Shown piece after piece: positions 1 to 8,450 of a stretch of 64,000 bases of DNA. The stretch is from Ruegeria sp. HKCCD7303 (GTDB lineage Bacteria; Pseudomonadota; Alphaproteobacteria; Rhodobacterales; Rhodobacteraceae): positions 248,001 to 312,000 of the forward strand of contig NZ_WVRE01000001.1 of NCBI RefSeq assembly GCF_013111185.1. Direction: 5' to 3'. Positions within the stretch are counted from its first letter, which is position 1. Each line of letters starts with the position of its first letter. Made by a program: the position numbers and the translations under genes. Under the pieces are notes generated by a model that did no database searches, was not told where the DNA came from, and saw only the letters and a list, made by a program, of their open reading frames with translations.

Positions 1-984
1 GGCACGTCCAAACATGTGTCGATCTCGATCAGCGAGCCTGAAAATGTGCCCGCAATTGCCCAGCTGTGTTATGCCGTCGCCGGAAGTGAAGAGGCCTTTC
101 GCGCCCGACCTTTCCTGACCGTGATGGTGTGCCATGTCGTTCCACCCATGCGCTTTGCCGAAGAGGCGTGTGAAGTGCTCGAGGCCGCAATTTTGGCAGG
201 CTTCCCGGTTCAATTGATAAGCGCTGGACAAGCCGGGGCAACCAGTCCTGCCACCATTGCCGGATCGTTGGTGCAAGCTGTGGCCGAAACGCTGGCTGGG
301 CTTGTGTTCGCCCGCCTCGTCGATCCAGAGGTCAAGGCAATCTTTGCCCCAAAACCGCTGGTGGCAGATCTGCGCACCGGATCGATGTGCGGCGGCGGAG
401 GGGAGCAGGCGATCCTGATGGCCGGTGCGGCACAGATGGGGCGGCACTTTGACCTGCCGACCTCTTCCATCGCGGGCATTACCGATGCCAAGTGTCTGGA
501 TGCGCAATATGGGGCCGAGAAATCGCTGGCTGTGACCATGGCCGCCCATGCGGGCTCGAACATCGTCACACAAGCTGCGGGAATGCAGGCCAGTTTATTG
601 GGCGTTAGCCACGCGGCCTATGTCAGCGACAATGACATGCTGGGTAACATCCTGCGGACCCTGCGCGGGGTCGAGGCCACGCCAGAGAATATCGCCGCAG
701 ATCTGATCGCCGAGGTTTGTCGGGGCGAAGGGCATTATCTGGGCGAACAGCATACATTCAACCGGATGAAATCCGATTACTTTTACCCTGAAATCGGAGA
801 TCGCAGAACTCCGCGGGAATGGCACGAAGACGGCAGTCGACCAGTGGGCGACATCGCGCGGGACAAAGCGCGCGAGATTTTGTCCAGCCAGTTCCCACAG
901 CACATTCCTGATGACGTTGACCGGGCGTTGCGCGCGCGCTTCGATATCCGTTTGACTCGAAAGCAAACCGGCAGGTTCTCATGA
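1..984 (+). CDS. MttB-family (trimethylamine methyltransferase-like) protein, 5' truncated
   Basis: The reading frame is open from the first base of the window, so only the C-terminal 327 residues are present and the start lies outside. The sequence resembles the MttB superfamily of TIM-barrel corrinoid methyltransferases: a glycine-rich GGGGEQ stretch, then TDAKCLDAQ, then SDNDMLG near the C-terminus. The family transfers a methyl group from tri- or quaternary methylamines to a corrinoid protein. There is no in-frame TAG in the visible part, so this is a non-pyrrolysine member; the substrate of such members is often unknown and glycine betaine is one documented case. It overlaps the next gene by 4 bases, and all five downstream genes are co-oriented. 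Family call is fairly sure; substrate is not. Confidence 0.78.
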   Translation, partial: GTSKHVSISISEPENVPAIAQLCYAVAGSEEAFRARPFLTVMVCHVVPPMRFAEEACEVLEAAILAGFPVQLISAGQAGATSPATIAGSLVQAVAETLAGLVFARLVDPEVKAIFAPKPLVADLRTGSMCGGGGEQAILMAGAAQMGRHFDLPTSSIAGITDAKCLDAQYGAEKSLAVTMAAHAGSNIVTQAAGMQASLLGVSHAAYVSDNDMLGNILRTLRGVEATPENIAADLIAEVCRGEGHYLGEQHTFNRMKSDYFYPEIGDRRTPREWHEDGSRPVGDIARDKAREILSSQFPQHIPDDVDRALRARFDIRLTRKQTGRFS

Positions 985-2273
985 AAAGTCAAAACCTCAG
1001 CGCTCGCGCGCAAGCCGTGATGCCCGGCGGTGTCAGCCACGAGTTGCGCTATAAAACTCCGCATCCGATTTATTTCGAACGGGCCGAAGGGGCCGAGAAA
1101 TGGGATGTGGACGGCAAGCGCTATATCGATTTCAAACTGGGCGCGGCCAGTCAGATACTAGGTCACGCCCATCCCGAAATCGCGCAAGTTGTCGCCCAAC
1201 AAATGGCGCGGATGCCCTATACCGCCGACTGCCATCCGCTTGAGGTCGAATGGGCCGAATGGCTGAATCGTTTGTTTCCGTCAGCTGAGCGGGTACGTTT
1301 CACTGGGTCCGGTACAGAGTCGACGATGCTAGCCCTGCGGCTGGGCCGTGCGCATTCGGGTCGGGACAAAGTGCTACGCATCGACGGCCATTTCCACGGC
1401 TGGCATGACATGCTGATCAAGGGGGCCAAACCAGGCACCAACACAGTGCCGAGTTTGGGCATATCCCACGCCGTCACCGACCTAACAGTGATATCCCCCC
1501 CAAATCTGGATACTGTCGCCGAACTGCTGGACAGCGACCTCCAGATCGGAACGGTTTTTGTCGAGGCATCCGGCGCAAATTACGGCTCGGTCCCGCTGCC
1601 GGACGGGTTTTTGCAGGGGGTGCGGGCTCTGACCGAAAGAACAGGTCATGTGCTTGTTTTTGATGAGGTGATCACGGGTCTGCGCTGGTCGCCGGGTGGC
1701 CGTCAGGCGCGTGATGGGGTGACGCCGGATCTGACAACATTGGCCAAGATCGTCACTGGCGGTTTGCCGGGCGGGGCCGTTGTTGGTCGGGCTGACGTCA
1801 TGGATCTGCTCAGCCCCGGAAAAACCCGAGACGGGCTTTCACCTCCTGTCAGCCACAAGGGAACTTTCAACGCGGCCCCCTTGGTGGCTGCGGGGGCGGT
1901 CAAGGCTATGGAGATCTTGTCGACCGGTGACGTGCAGGCCCATGCCGACGCAATGGCCGTGCGTCTGCGGGATGGCTTCAACGCAGCCTTCCGGGCGCTT
2001 GACGTGCAGGCACTGGCCTATGGCGACAGCTCGACCTGTCACCTCTATTTTGGTGGACGATCCATTGAAGGGCTCGATGCCGCGGCAATTCGAAAAACGC
2101 CGCCTGCCGTCGTCAAGGGCTTGCGTGACGGGTTGCTGGAGAGAGGCGTGGATTTCATGTCCTTCACTTCCTGCGTCACTGGCCTGCCGCATACGCCTGA
2201 TCTGATCGACGAGGCGGTCGCACTTTTCAGCGACACTGTTTCAGAATTGGTCCGCGACGGAGTACTGTCATGA
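981..2273 (+). CDS. Class III PLP-dependent aminotransferase, glutamate-1-semialdehyde aminomutase-like
   Basis: A 430-residue fold-type I PLP enzyme of aminotransferase class III. The N-terminal MPGGVSH and the GTESTMLALRLGR stretch are typical of the glutamate-1-semialdehyde 2,1-aminomutase branch. The DEVITG motif supplies the Asp that contacts the PLP ring nitrogen, and Lys256 in TLAKIVTGG is the expected Schiff-base lysine. It starts with ATG overlapping the MttB-like stop and ends overlapping the next gene by 4 bases, so it is translationally coupled in the operon. Placement among amine-demethylation genes argues against a tetrapyrrole role (hemL) and for transamination of an intermediate of the catabolic pathway. 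The amino donor and acceptor cannot be read from sequence. Confidence 0.85.
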   Translation: MKSQNLSARAQAVMPGGVSHELRYKTPHPIYFERAEGAEKWDVDGKRYIDFKLGAASQILGHAHPEIAQVVAQQMARMPYTADCHPLEVEWAEWLNRLFPSAERVRFTGSGTESTMLALRLGRAHSGRDKVLRIDGHFHGWHDMLIKGAKPGTNTVPSLGISHAVTDLTVISPPNLDTVAELLDSDLQIGTVFVEASGANYGSVPLPDGFLQGVRALTERTGHVLVFDEVITGLRWSPGGRQARDGVTPDLTTLAKIVTGGLPGGAVVGRADVMDLLSPGKTRDGLSPPVSHKGTFNAAPLVAAGAVKAMEILSTGDVQAHADAMAVRLRDGFNAAFRALDVQALAYGDSSTCHLYFGGRSIEGLDAAAIRKTPPAVVKGLRDGLLERGVDFMSFTSCVTGLPHTPDLIDEAVALFSDTVSELVRDGVLS

Positions 2274-4669
2274 CATTGCCCACCCATGCCCGCACCGTCA
2301 TCATTGGCGGCGGCGTCATCGGCTGCTCGATAGCATACCACCTGGCCCGCGAAGGGCGGAAGGACATCGTTGTTCTGGAACGCTCGAAACTGACCAGCGG
2401 CACCACATGGCACGCGGCTGGCTTGGTGCGGCGCTTGCGCCCGTCGGCTACCCTTACCAAGCTGATCAACTATTCCATTGACCTTTATGGCGAACTGGAG
2501 CGTGAAACCGGGCAAGCCACGGGTTGGGCCCAAACCGGCTCGCTGACGCTGGCCACCAACCAGGACCGGCTGACCAATATCAAGCGCCAGGTCTCGCTTG
2601 GCCTTGCCTTTGGGCTTGAGGCCGAGGTTGTGGATGCGGCCCGCGCTAAGGAACTTTGGCCGCTGATCAACGTTAATGATGTGATCGGCGCGGTCTGGTC
2701 GCCGTCGGATGGACGGGTCAACCCCTCCGATGTGGCCCTGGCGTTGTCAAAGGGCGCGCGGGCGCGTGGGGTTCAGATCTTTGAAGACACGCGCGTGACT
2801 GGCCTGCAAAAGAAAGGTGGACGGATATCGGGCGTTGAGGTCAGCGATCACGTTATTGAAGCCGACGAGGTTGTGATTGCGTGTGGGCTTTGGTCGCGCG
2901 AGGTGGCGGCCATGGCCGGGGCGCATATGCCGCTTTATGCCTGTGAACATTTCTACATTCTGACCAAGCCTTTGCCCGAGGTTCAGGCCCTGGGCAAGGG
3001 CGCGCACTTGCCAACGCTGAACGATCAGGATGCGTTCCTTTATGCCCGGGACGATGTCGAAGGGCTGTTGGTTGGCTCGTTCGAACCCCATGCCAAAGGC
3101 TTGCCGCTAGATCGGTTGCCGGCCGAATTCTCGTTCGATCTGTTGGACGAGGACTGGGACCATTTCATGCCGATGATGGAAAACGCCCTACGCCGCATTC
3201 CTGCATTGGAGCAGGCCGAGGTTCGGATGTTGCTGAACGGCCCGGAAAGCTTCACGCTCGACAGTCAATTCATGCTGGGCGAAAGCCCAGAAGTGCCGGG
3301 GTTGTTCCTGATGGGTGGGATGAATTCAACCGGCATCGCTTTGGCAGGTGGCGCGGGCAAGGCTATGGCGGAATGGATCATCGCTGGAGAACCCACGATG
3401 GAGTTGAACGAGGCCGACATTCGGCGGTTCAGCCCCGAACTGAACGTTTTGGGGGCATTGGAAGCCCGCATACCTGAAGTGCTGGGTCGGCACTATGACA
3501 ACCCTTTTCCCGGACGCTCGATGCAGTCAGCGCGAGGTCAACGCCGCTCGCCCATTCATGCTGGGTTGGTGGCCGCCGGCGCGCAATTCGAAGCCCGCGG
3601 AGGTTGGGAGCGCGCCGTGCACTTTGGCGGTGAGGCCGCCCATCTGCCGCTGACCTTTGGCGTTCCCTCGTGGCGCGAACAGGTCGGGCATGAGGTTGAA
3701 GCTTGTCGCACCGGTGCGGCCATTCTGGATCAAAGCGCCTTCGGCAAGATCATGGTGCAGGGGCCGGATGCCTGCGCTTTTCTAAACCGGCTTTGCGCCG
3801 CGCAGATGGATGTGCCCGAGGGCCGTATCGCCTACACTCAGATTCTGAATGCGCGCGGTGGTGTAGAAAGCGATTTGACCGTTCAGCGGCATGGGTCCGA
3901 AGCTTACCTGTTGGTTGTCGGTGCCAATGAGACCGTCCGTGTGATGCAGCGAATGCGAGGCATGAAGGGCAGCTTCCGCGCTGAGTTCACGGATGTTACC
4001 AGCGGGTATGCCATTCTGGGCCTTGCTGGTGCGCGGGCTCGAGACGTGCTTCAGGCCACGACAAACGCAGCTGTCCCGGACCTCAAGCGGTTCTGTTTTG
4101 CACCCGTCGAGATTGGTTTGGCCCGAGGTTGGGCAGGTCGGCTGAGCTTTACCGGAGAAGAAGGCTTTGAGCTTTACATCCCTGCCGATATGGCCATGGC
4201 CGCCTATGAGGCGCTGGTCGCGGCAGGTGCAAGCCATGCAGGTCTTTACGCAAGTGGATCGTTGCGCATCGAAAGCGGTTTTCGGGCGTTCGGGCACGAA
4301 CTCACACCGGGCACCACGCCGCTTGAAGCCGGATTAGGTGCGTTTTGCGCTATGGGCACGGGTTTTGTGGGCGCAGACGCCTTGCGGGACCACAAGCCTG
4401 AACGGCGCATCGTTTCGATTCTGTTCGACGATCCCGCAGCGATCCCGCTGCACGATGAACCCATTTACTTTGACGGCAAGGTCGTGGGGCAGATCACCTC
4501 AGCCGGATGGAGCTACCGGTTTGGTCGTTCCGTGGCGCTTGGCTTGATCAAAGCGCCTTTGGACCTGCTTGAAACGCAAGACTTTTTGGACGGGTTCGAA
4601 GTCGAAATCGCGTGCGCCCGTTACACGGCCAAAGCTTCTCTCAAACCCGCAAAGGTAGCTTTTGCATGA
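2270..4669 (+). CDS. Dimethylglycine/sarcosine dehydrogenase-like FAD and GcvT fusion protein (first copy)
   Basis: A 799-residue two-part protein. Residues about 8-400 form a DAO-type FAD oxidoreductase with the dinucleotide motif IIGGGVIGCS and SGTTWHAAG, where His48 matches the histidine that covalently carries FAD in mammalian dimethylglycine dehydrogenase. From about residue 420 it continues into GcvT (aminomethyltransferase) and GcvT C-terminal domains, which in the family bind tetrahydrofolate and capture the released C1 unit. The family oxidatively removes N-methyl groups from dimethylglycine, sarcosine or related amines. It overlaps both neighbours by 4 bases. A closely similar architecture follows immediately, so the two probably act on successive or different N-methylated substrates. 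Confidence 0.88.
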   Translation: MTLPTHARTVIIGGGVIGCSIAYHLAREGRKDIVVLERSKLTSGTTWHAAGLVRRLRPSATLTKLINYSIDLYGELERETGQATGWAQTGSLTLATNQDRLTNIKRQVSLGLAFGLEAEVVDAARAKELWPLINVNDVIGAVWSPSDGRVNPSDVALALSKGARARGVQIFEDTRVTGLQKKGGRISGVEVSDHVIEADEVVIACGLWSREVAAMAGAHMPLYACEHFYILTKPLPEVQALGKGAHLPTLNDQDAFLYARDDVEGLLVGSFEPHAKGLPLDRLPAEFSFDLLDEDWDHFMPMMENALRRIPALEQAEVRMLLNGPESFTLDSQFMLGESPEVPGLFLMGGMNSTGIALAGGAGKAMAEWIIAGEPTMELNEADIRRFSPELNVLGALEARIPEVLGRHYDNPFPGRSMQSARGQRRSPIHAGLVAAGAQFEARGGWERAVHFGGEAAHLPLTFGVPSWREQVGHEVEACRTGAAILDQSAFGKIMVQGPDACAFLNRLCAAQMDVPEGRIAYTQILNARGGVESDLTVQRHGSEAYLLVVGANETVRVMQRMRGMKGSFRAEFTDVTSGYAILGLAGARARDVLQATTNAAVPDLKRFCFAPVEIGLARGWAGRLSFTGEEGFELYIPADMAMAAYEALVAAGASHAGLYASGSLRIESGFRAFGHELTPGTTPLEAGLGAFCAMGTGFVGADALRDHKPERRIVSILFDDPAAIPLHDEPIYFDGKVVGQITSAGWSYRFGRSVALGLIKAPLDLLETQDFLDGFEVEIACARYTAKASLKPAKVAFA

Positions 4670-7077
4670 GCGATACGATCCAAACGACACGTGTGGCGAT
4701 CATTGGGGGCGGCATCATGGGCGTGGCCGCGCAGTTTCAGCTGGCGGAAAACGGCTGGACTGACACGATCCTGTTCGAAAAGGCCGAATTGACCAGCGGG
4801 TCCACATGGCACGCGGCCGGTCAGATCGCCCATGCGGTGGGCAGCCGCCTTATGGGATGGATCAACAAAACCTCGATCGAAACCTATAAACGGGTCGAGG
4901 CCGAAACCGGGCAAAGCATCGGCTGGCACGAAGTCGGTGGCATCCGGATTGCGACCACCGACGATGAAGTCGATTGGATGAAGTCTATCATGGGCGTGGG
5001 CAAGCTGTTGGATCTGCCGATGGATCTGATAGGCCCGGAAGAGGTGGCGCAGGTTAATCCCTTCTACAAGGTCGACGACGTTAGAGCTGCGGTGCGCACC
5101 TACGAGGATGGTCACATTGACCCCTCAAGCGTGACCATGGCGCTGGCTGCTGCATCCCGGTCGCGCGGCGCCCGGGTTGAACGGCACAACCGGGTACTGG
5201 GGGCGTCCCGCAAAGGCGATATGTGGCTGTCGCGCACCGAAAAAGGCGATGTGCTGGCCGAACATGTGGTGATTGCCGCTGGGTCCTACGCCAATCAGGT
5301 GGGAGAGTGGTTCGGGTTGAAAATCCCTTCGGTGTCCTGTTTGCATCATTACCTTGTGACCGATACCGTCCCTCAGTTCGCCGACAGGCCCGAGTTGCCA
5401 GTGATGCGAGACAATGCTTATGGCGGGTACATCCGGCAGGAGCAGAAATCCGGCTTGATCGGTATTTACGAAGGCCATGTCTGTCCGACGGTCTGGGAAA
5501 TGCCCGAAGGTGCGCCTTGGGCAGCGGAGAATGAGCTATTTCAAGCCGACTACGACTCGATTGGCGATTTCCTGATGGTTGCTTTCGACAAGATGCCGAT
5601 CCTGGCCGAGCTTGGTATCAAGCGGGTCGTGCGCGGGGCCATCACGCACACACCTGATGGCGGAATGCTGGTCGGGCCATCGGGCGCGCCGAATGTCTGG
5701 CTGTCCTGCGGCTCGTCTATTGGGTTGGCCTGGGGCGGCGGCGCGGGCAAGGTATTGGCCGATTGGATGGTGCACGGAGAGGCCGAGATCAATACGCGTG
5801 GTTTCGACCCCCGCCGCTATGGGGACTTTGCGTCGGACAATTTCATAGTTGAGCGCACCAAAGACGAGTTCATGCGCCGTCATGATACGCCTTGCCCGGG
5901 TAAGCAGTTCCAAAGCCTTCGACCGCTGAAAAAGCACCCGCTGTATGACCGCCTTGCCGCCAAGGGTGCAGTTTTCGGAGAAGTCGCCGGTTGGGAGCGC
6001 CCACGCTATTTCGGAGAAGCAGGCGAGGCTGAACAGATCGGCTGGGGACATCAGCCTTGGCACGCAAACGCGACGGCCGAGGCTAAAGCGACGCGCGATG
6101 CCGCGGGTGTCATAGATCTCTGCGCTTTTGCCCAGTTCGAGATCTCGGGCAAGGATGCGGGCGCTTTGCTGGACCGGCTGTCGGCCAACCGAATACCTTC
6201 GAAAGACGGGCGGATGAGCCTGAACCATTTGCTGACGGCGCAGGGCAGGTTCGAGACAGAAATCACGATCTGGCGCATGGCCGAAGACCGGTTTTTCACA
6301 GGTTCCCCCATTGCCCGCGCCACACCGGATTTCGATTGGATCAAGTCCCATATCCGACCCGGCGAGGATGTGACGATGATCAACCGCTCGGCAGATTGGG
6401 GGATGCTGGCGCTGTCAGGCCCCGCGACCCGCCGTATCCTGTCCGAACTGACAGACGTTGATCTGTCCAATCGCGCTTTCCCTTGGTTGTCGGGGCAGGA
6501 AATCCGCGTGGCAGGCATTCTTTGCTATGCCCTGCGCGTTTCGTTTGTCGGTGAATTGGGCTGGGAATTGCACGCGCCGCTGGATCAGATTGGCGCAATC
6601 TACGACGCGCTTTTCGAAGCCGGGTCCAAACATGGTCTGACCGATCTGGGTTCTTACGCGTTCAACGGGATGCGTATGGAAAAGGCCTATCGCGCCAGCG
6701 GGGAACTGACCACGGATGTCGGCCCGCTTGACGTCGGCCTCGAACGCTTTGTCGTGAGCGAAGGACGCGATTTTCTGGGCCGCGATGCGCTGCTCAGCCG
6801 AGATCCGGCATGGCAGCTATTCTATGCGGAACTGCATTCAGAAAACATCGACATTCATGGTGGCGAGCCGGTGTTGCTGAAAGGTGAGCCTGTGGGCCTA
6901 ACCTCATCGGGTGGGTATGGCTATACGATCGGCAAGTCCCTGGGGTGGTTGTTCGTTCGCAAGGGCACCCTGCAAACAGGCCTCAGCGTTCGGATTCTGA
7001 ATCGTGACATCCCGGTTACGGTACATCAAGATGCGCTCTTCGATCCGCAGAATTTGCGACCGCGATCCGAGGAGTGA
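4666..7077 (+). CDS. Dimethylglycine/sarcosine dehydrogenase-like FAD and GcvT fusion protein (second copy)
   Basis: An 803-residue paralogue of the preceding gene with the same order: FAD-binding DAO domain (IIGGGIMGVA near residue 12), SGSTWHAAG with candidate flavinylated His49, then GcvT and GcvT C-terminal domains. The ATG at 4666 was chosen because it overlaps the upstream stop as ATGA and places the dinucleotide motif near the N-terminus; an in-frame ATG 54 bases upstream would add an unlikely leader inside the previous gene. The two copies differ clearly throughout, so this is an old duplication or separate recruitment and not a recent tandem copy. Predicted role: folate-linked oxidative N-demethylation in the cytoplasm. 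Confidence 0.87.
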   Translation: MSDTIQTTRVAIIGGGIMGVAAQFQLAENGWTDTILFEKAELTSGSTWHAAGQIAHAVGSRLMGWINKTSIETYKRVEAETGQSIGWHEVGGIRIATTDDEVDWMKSIMGVGKLLDLPMDLIGPEEVAQVNPFYKVDDVRAAVRTYEDGHIDPSSVTMALAAASRSRGARVERHNRVLGASRKGDMWLSRTEKGDVLAEHVVIAAGSYANQVGEWFGLKIPSVSCLHHYLVTDTVPQFADRPELPVMRDNAYGGYIRQEQKSGLIGIYEGHVCPTVWEMPEGAPWAAENELFQADYDSIGDFLMVAFDKMPILAELGIKRVVRGAITHTPDGGMLVGPSGAPNVWLSCGSSIGLAWGGGAGKVLADWMVHGEAEINTRGFDPRRYGDFASDNFIVERTKDEFMRRHDTPCPGKQFQSLRPLKKHPLYDRLAAKGAVFGEVAGWERPRYFGEAGEAEQIGWGHQPWHANATAEAKATRDAAGVIDLCAFAQFEISGKDAGALLDRLSANRIPSKDGRMSLNHLLTAQGRFETEITIWRMAEDRFFTGSPIARATPDFDWIKSHIRPGEDVTMINRSADWGMLALSGPATRRILSELTDVDLSNRAFPWLSGQEIRVAGILCYALRVSFVGELGWELHAPLDQIGAIYDALFEAGSKHGLTDLGSYAFNGMRMEKAYRASGELTTDVGPLDVGLERFVVSEGRDFLGRDALLSRDPAWQLFYAELHSENIDIHGGEPVLLKGEPVGLTSSGGYGYTIGKSLGWLFVRKGTLQTGLSVRILNRDIPVTVHQDALFDPQNLRPRSEE

Positions 7078-7080
7078 CAC

Positions 7081-8448
7081 TTGCCGCAACAAAACAATAT
7101 CATTCAGAAAACGGCGACCGAACTTGCGATTGATCTACGCGCCCGAACCCTTAGCAGTGCCGAAGTTCTGGGCGCGCACCGCGCCCGCATCGAAGACGAC
7201 AAAGTTGGGGTGAATGCGTTTGTCACGCTGGATTGGGACGCCGCCACTGCCCGCGCCGAAGAATTGGACAAGATGGCCGCGTGCGGGCAGATTGCCGGGC
7301 CACTGCACGGGCTGCCCATCGCAATCAAGGATTGCTTTGATACCGCCGGTCTGCGCACCACACACGGGTCAAAAAGCTTTTCTGATCATGTCCCATCCAG
7401 TGACGCGCTCCACGTTGCGCGTCTGAGGGCGGCCGGCGCTATTATAATTGGTAAGACAAACACGCCCGAGTTCACGTTTTCTGGCCAGACCACGAACTTT
7501 GTATCGGGCACGACGCGCAATCCATTGAACCCCGAAAAGACGGTTGCGGGCAGTTCTGGTGGCGCTGCAGCCGCGCTGGTGACCAACATGGTTGCCCTTG
7601 CTGATGGCTCGGATCTTGGTGGCAGTGCCCGCACACCTGCTGCATGGTGTGGCGTTGTCGGTATGCGGCCAACATCGGGATTGGTGCCCATGGATCCAAA
7701 CCCGGCCCCGTTCGACGGTTTGTCCGTGCCATGCCCGATGGCGCGTACGGTTTCGGACCTCGCTTTGATGCTGAGTGTGATGCAAGGACCGACGCCCAAC
7801 CAACCTTTGGCATTCACCGGCGCTTACCCGGACCCGGTCGAGCTTGATGCTCCGCTGACTGCCGGACGCGTGGCATTGAGCCTTTCGCCTTTCGGTGCAA
7901 GTGTTGACCCATCGGTTCAGGCTGCCTTGGCACCGATCGCTGATCTTTGCCGAGATTTGGGATGGCATGTCGATGAAGACACGGCCCCGGACCTTGTTCC
8001 GCTGCTTGCATATGGCGATATCATTCGGGGTCAATGCGCTCTGCAAATTCGCGCGGCGCTCAATCCCGACATGACACAGGCCACCGAAAGCTATCGCACG
8101 GCCTGCGCACAGGGCGAAGAGCAAAGCCTTGCCGATCTGATCGCCTATCAGACGATCCGCCGTCATGTCTGGGACTCTGTCGCTACATTCTTCAATCACT
8201 ACGATTTTGCCCTCTGGCCCACCGCCACCGGCCTGCCGTTCAGCGCCGACCTGCGTGATGGAGAAATCACCGAAGATTGGCGTACAGTGACTCTGACACC
8301 GACGATGGAGCTTCCATCGATTTCCATTCCACTGGGCCGTTCTTCGGACGGTATGCCCGTGGGCCTTCACATCACCGGTCCGAAAGGATCGGACGCCCGG
8401 CTGCTGCGCTTTGCCCGGCAGATTGAACGTCAAATTTCCGGAGACTGA
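7081..8448 (+). CDS. Amidase (amidase-signature family)
   Basis: A 455-residue amidase-signature enzyme. The Ser-cisSer-Lys triad can be read as Lys83 (AIKDCFD), cis-Ser158 in AGSSGGAAAAL and nucleophile Ser182 in GSDLGGSARTPA. The family hydrolyses carboxamides, and some members are GatA, indoleacetamide hydrolase or allophanate hydrolase; none of those assignments is supported here. The start is TTG at 7081, three bases after the previous stop, with GGAG just upstream inside the preceding gene's end. Its place in the operon suggests it cleaves an amide-bearing substrate or intermediate, or releases ammonia. Family assignment is firm; the substrate is open. Confidence 0.88.
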   Translation: MPQQNNIIQKTATELAIDLRARTLSSAEVLGAHRARIEDDKVGVNAFVTLDWDAATARAEELDKMAACGQIAGPLHGLPIAIKDCFDTAGLRTTHGSKSFSDHVPSSDALHVARLRAAGAIIIGKTNTPEFTFSGQTTNFVSGTTRNPLNPEKTVAGSSGGAAAALVTNMVALADGSDLGGSARTPAAWCGVVGMRPTSGLVPMDPNPAPFDGLSVPCPMARTVSDLALMLSVMQGPTPNQPLAFTGAYPDPVELDAPLTAGRVALSLSPFGASVDPSVQAALAPIADLCRDLGWHVDEDTAPDLVPLLAYGDIIRGQCALQIRAALNPDMTQATESYRTACAQGEEQSLADLIAYQTIRRHVWDSVATFFNHYDFALWPTATGLPFSADLRDGEITEDWRTVTLTPTMELPSISIPLGRSSDGMPVGLHITGPKGSDARLLRFARQIERQISGD

Positions 8449-8450
8449 AC

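Noticed and set aside
1..984. Pyrrolysine-containing MttB
   Set aside because: No in-frame TAG occurs in the visible C-terminal two-thirds, where the archaeal pyrrolysine position would fall. The protein is a non-pyrrolysine member.
981..2273. Calling the aminotransferase hemL
   Set aside because: The resemblance is at family level, and the operon context is amine catabolism.
5536..6351. Long minus-strand open stretch inside the second DMGDH-like gene
   Set aside because: No recognisable domain and complete overlap with a well-supported gene in another frame.
7369..8433. Long minus-strand open stretch opposite the amidase
   Set aside because: Composition is basic and repetitive without family resemblance; the amidase on the other strand has its full catalytic triad.
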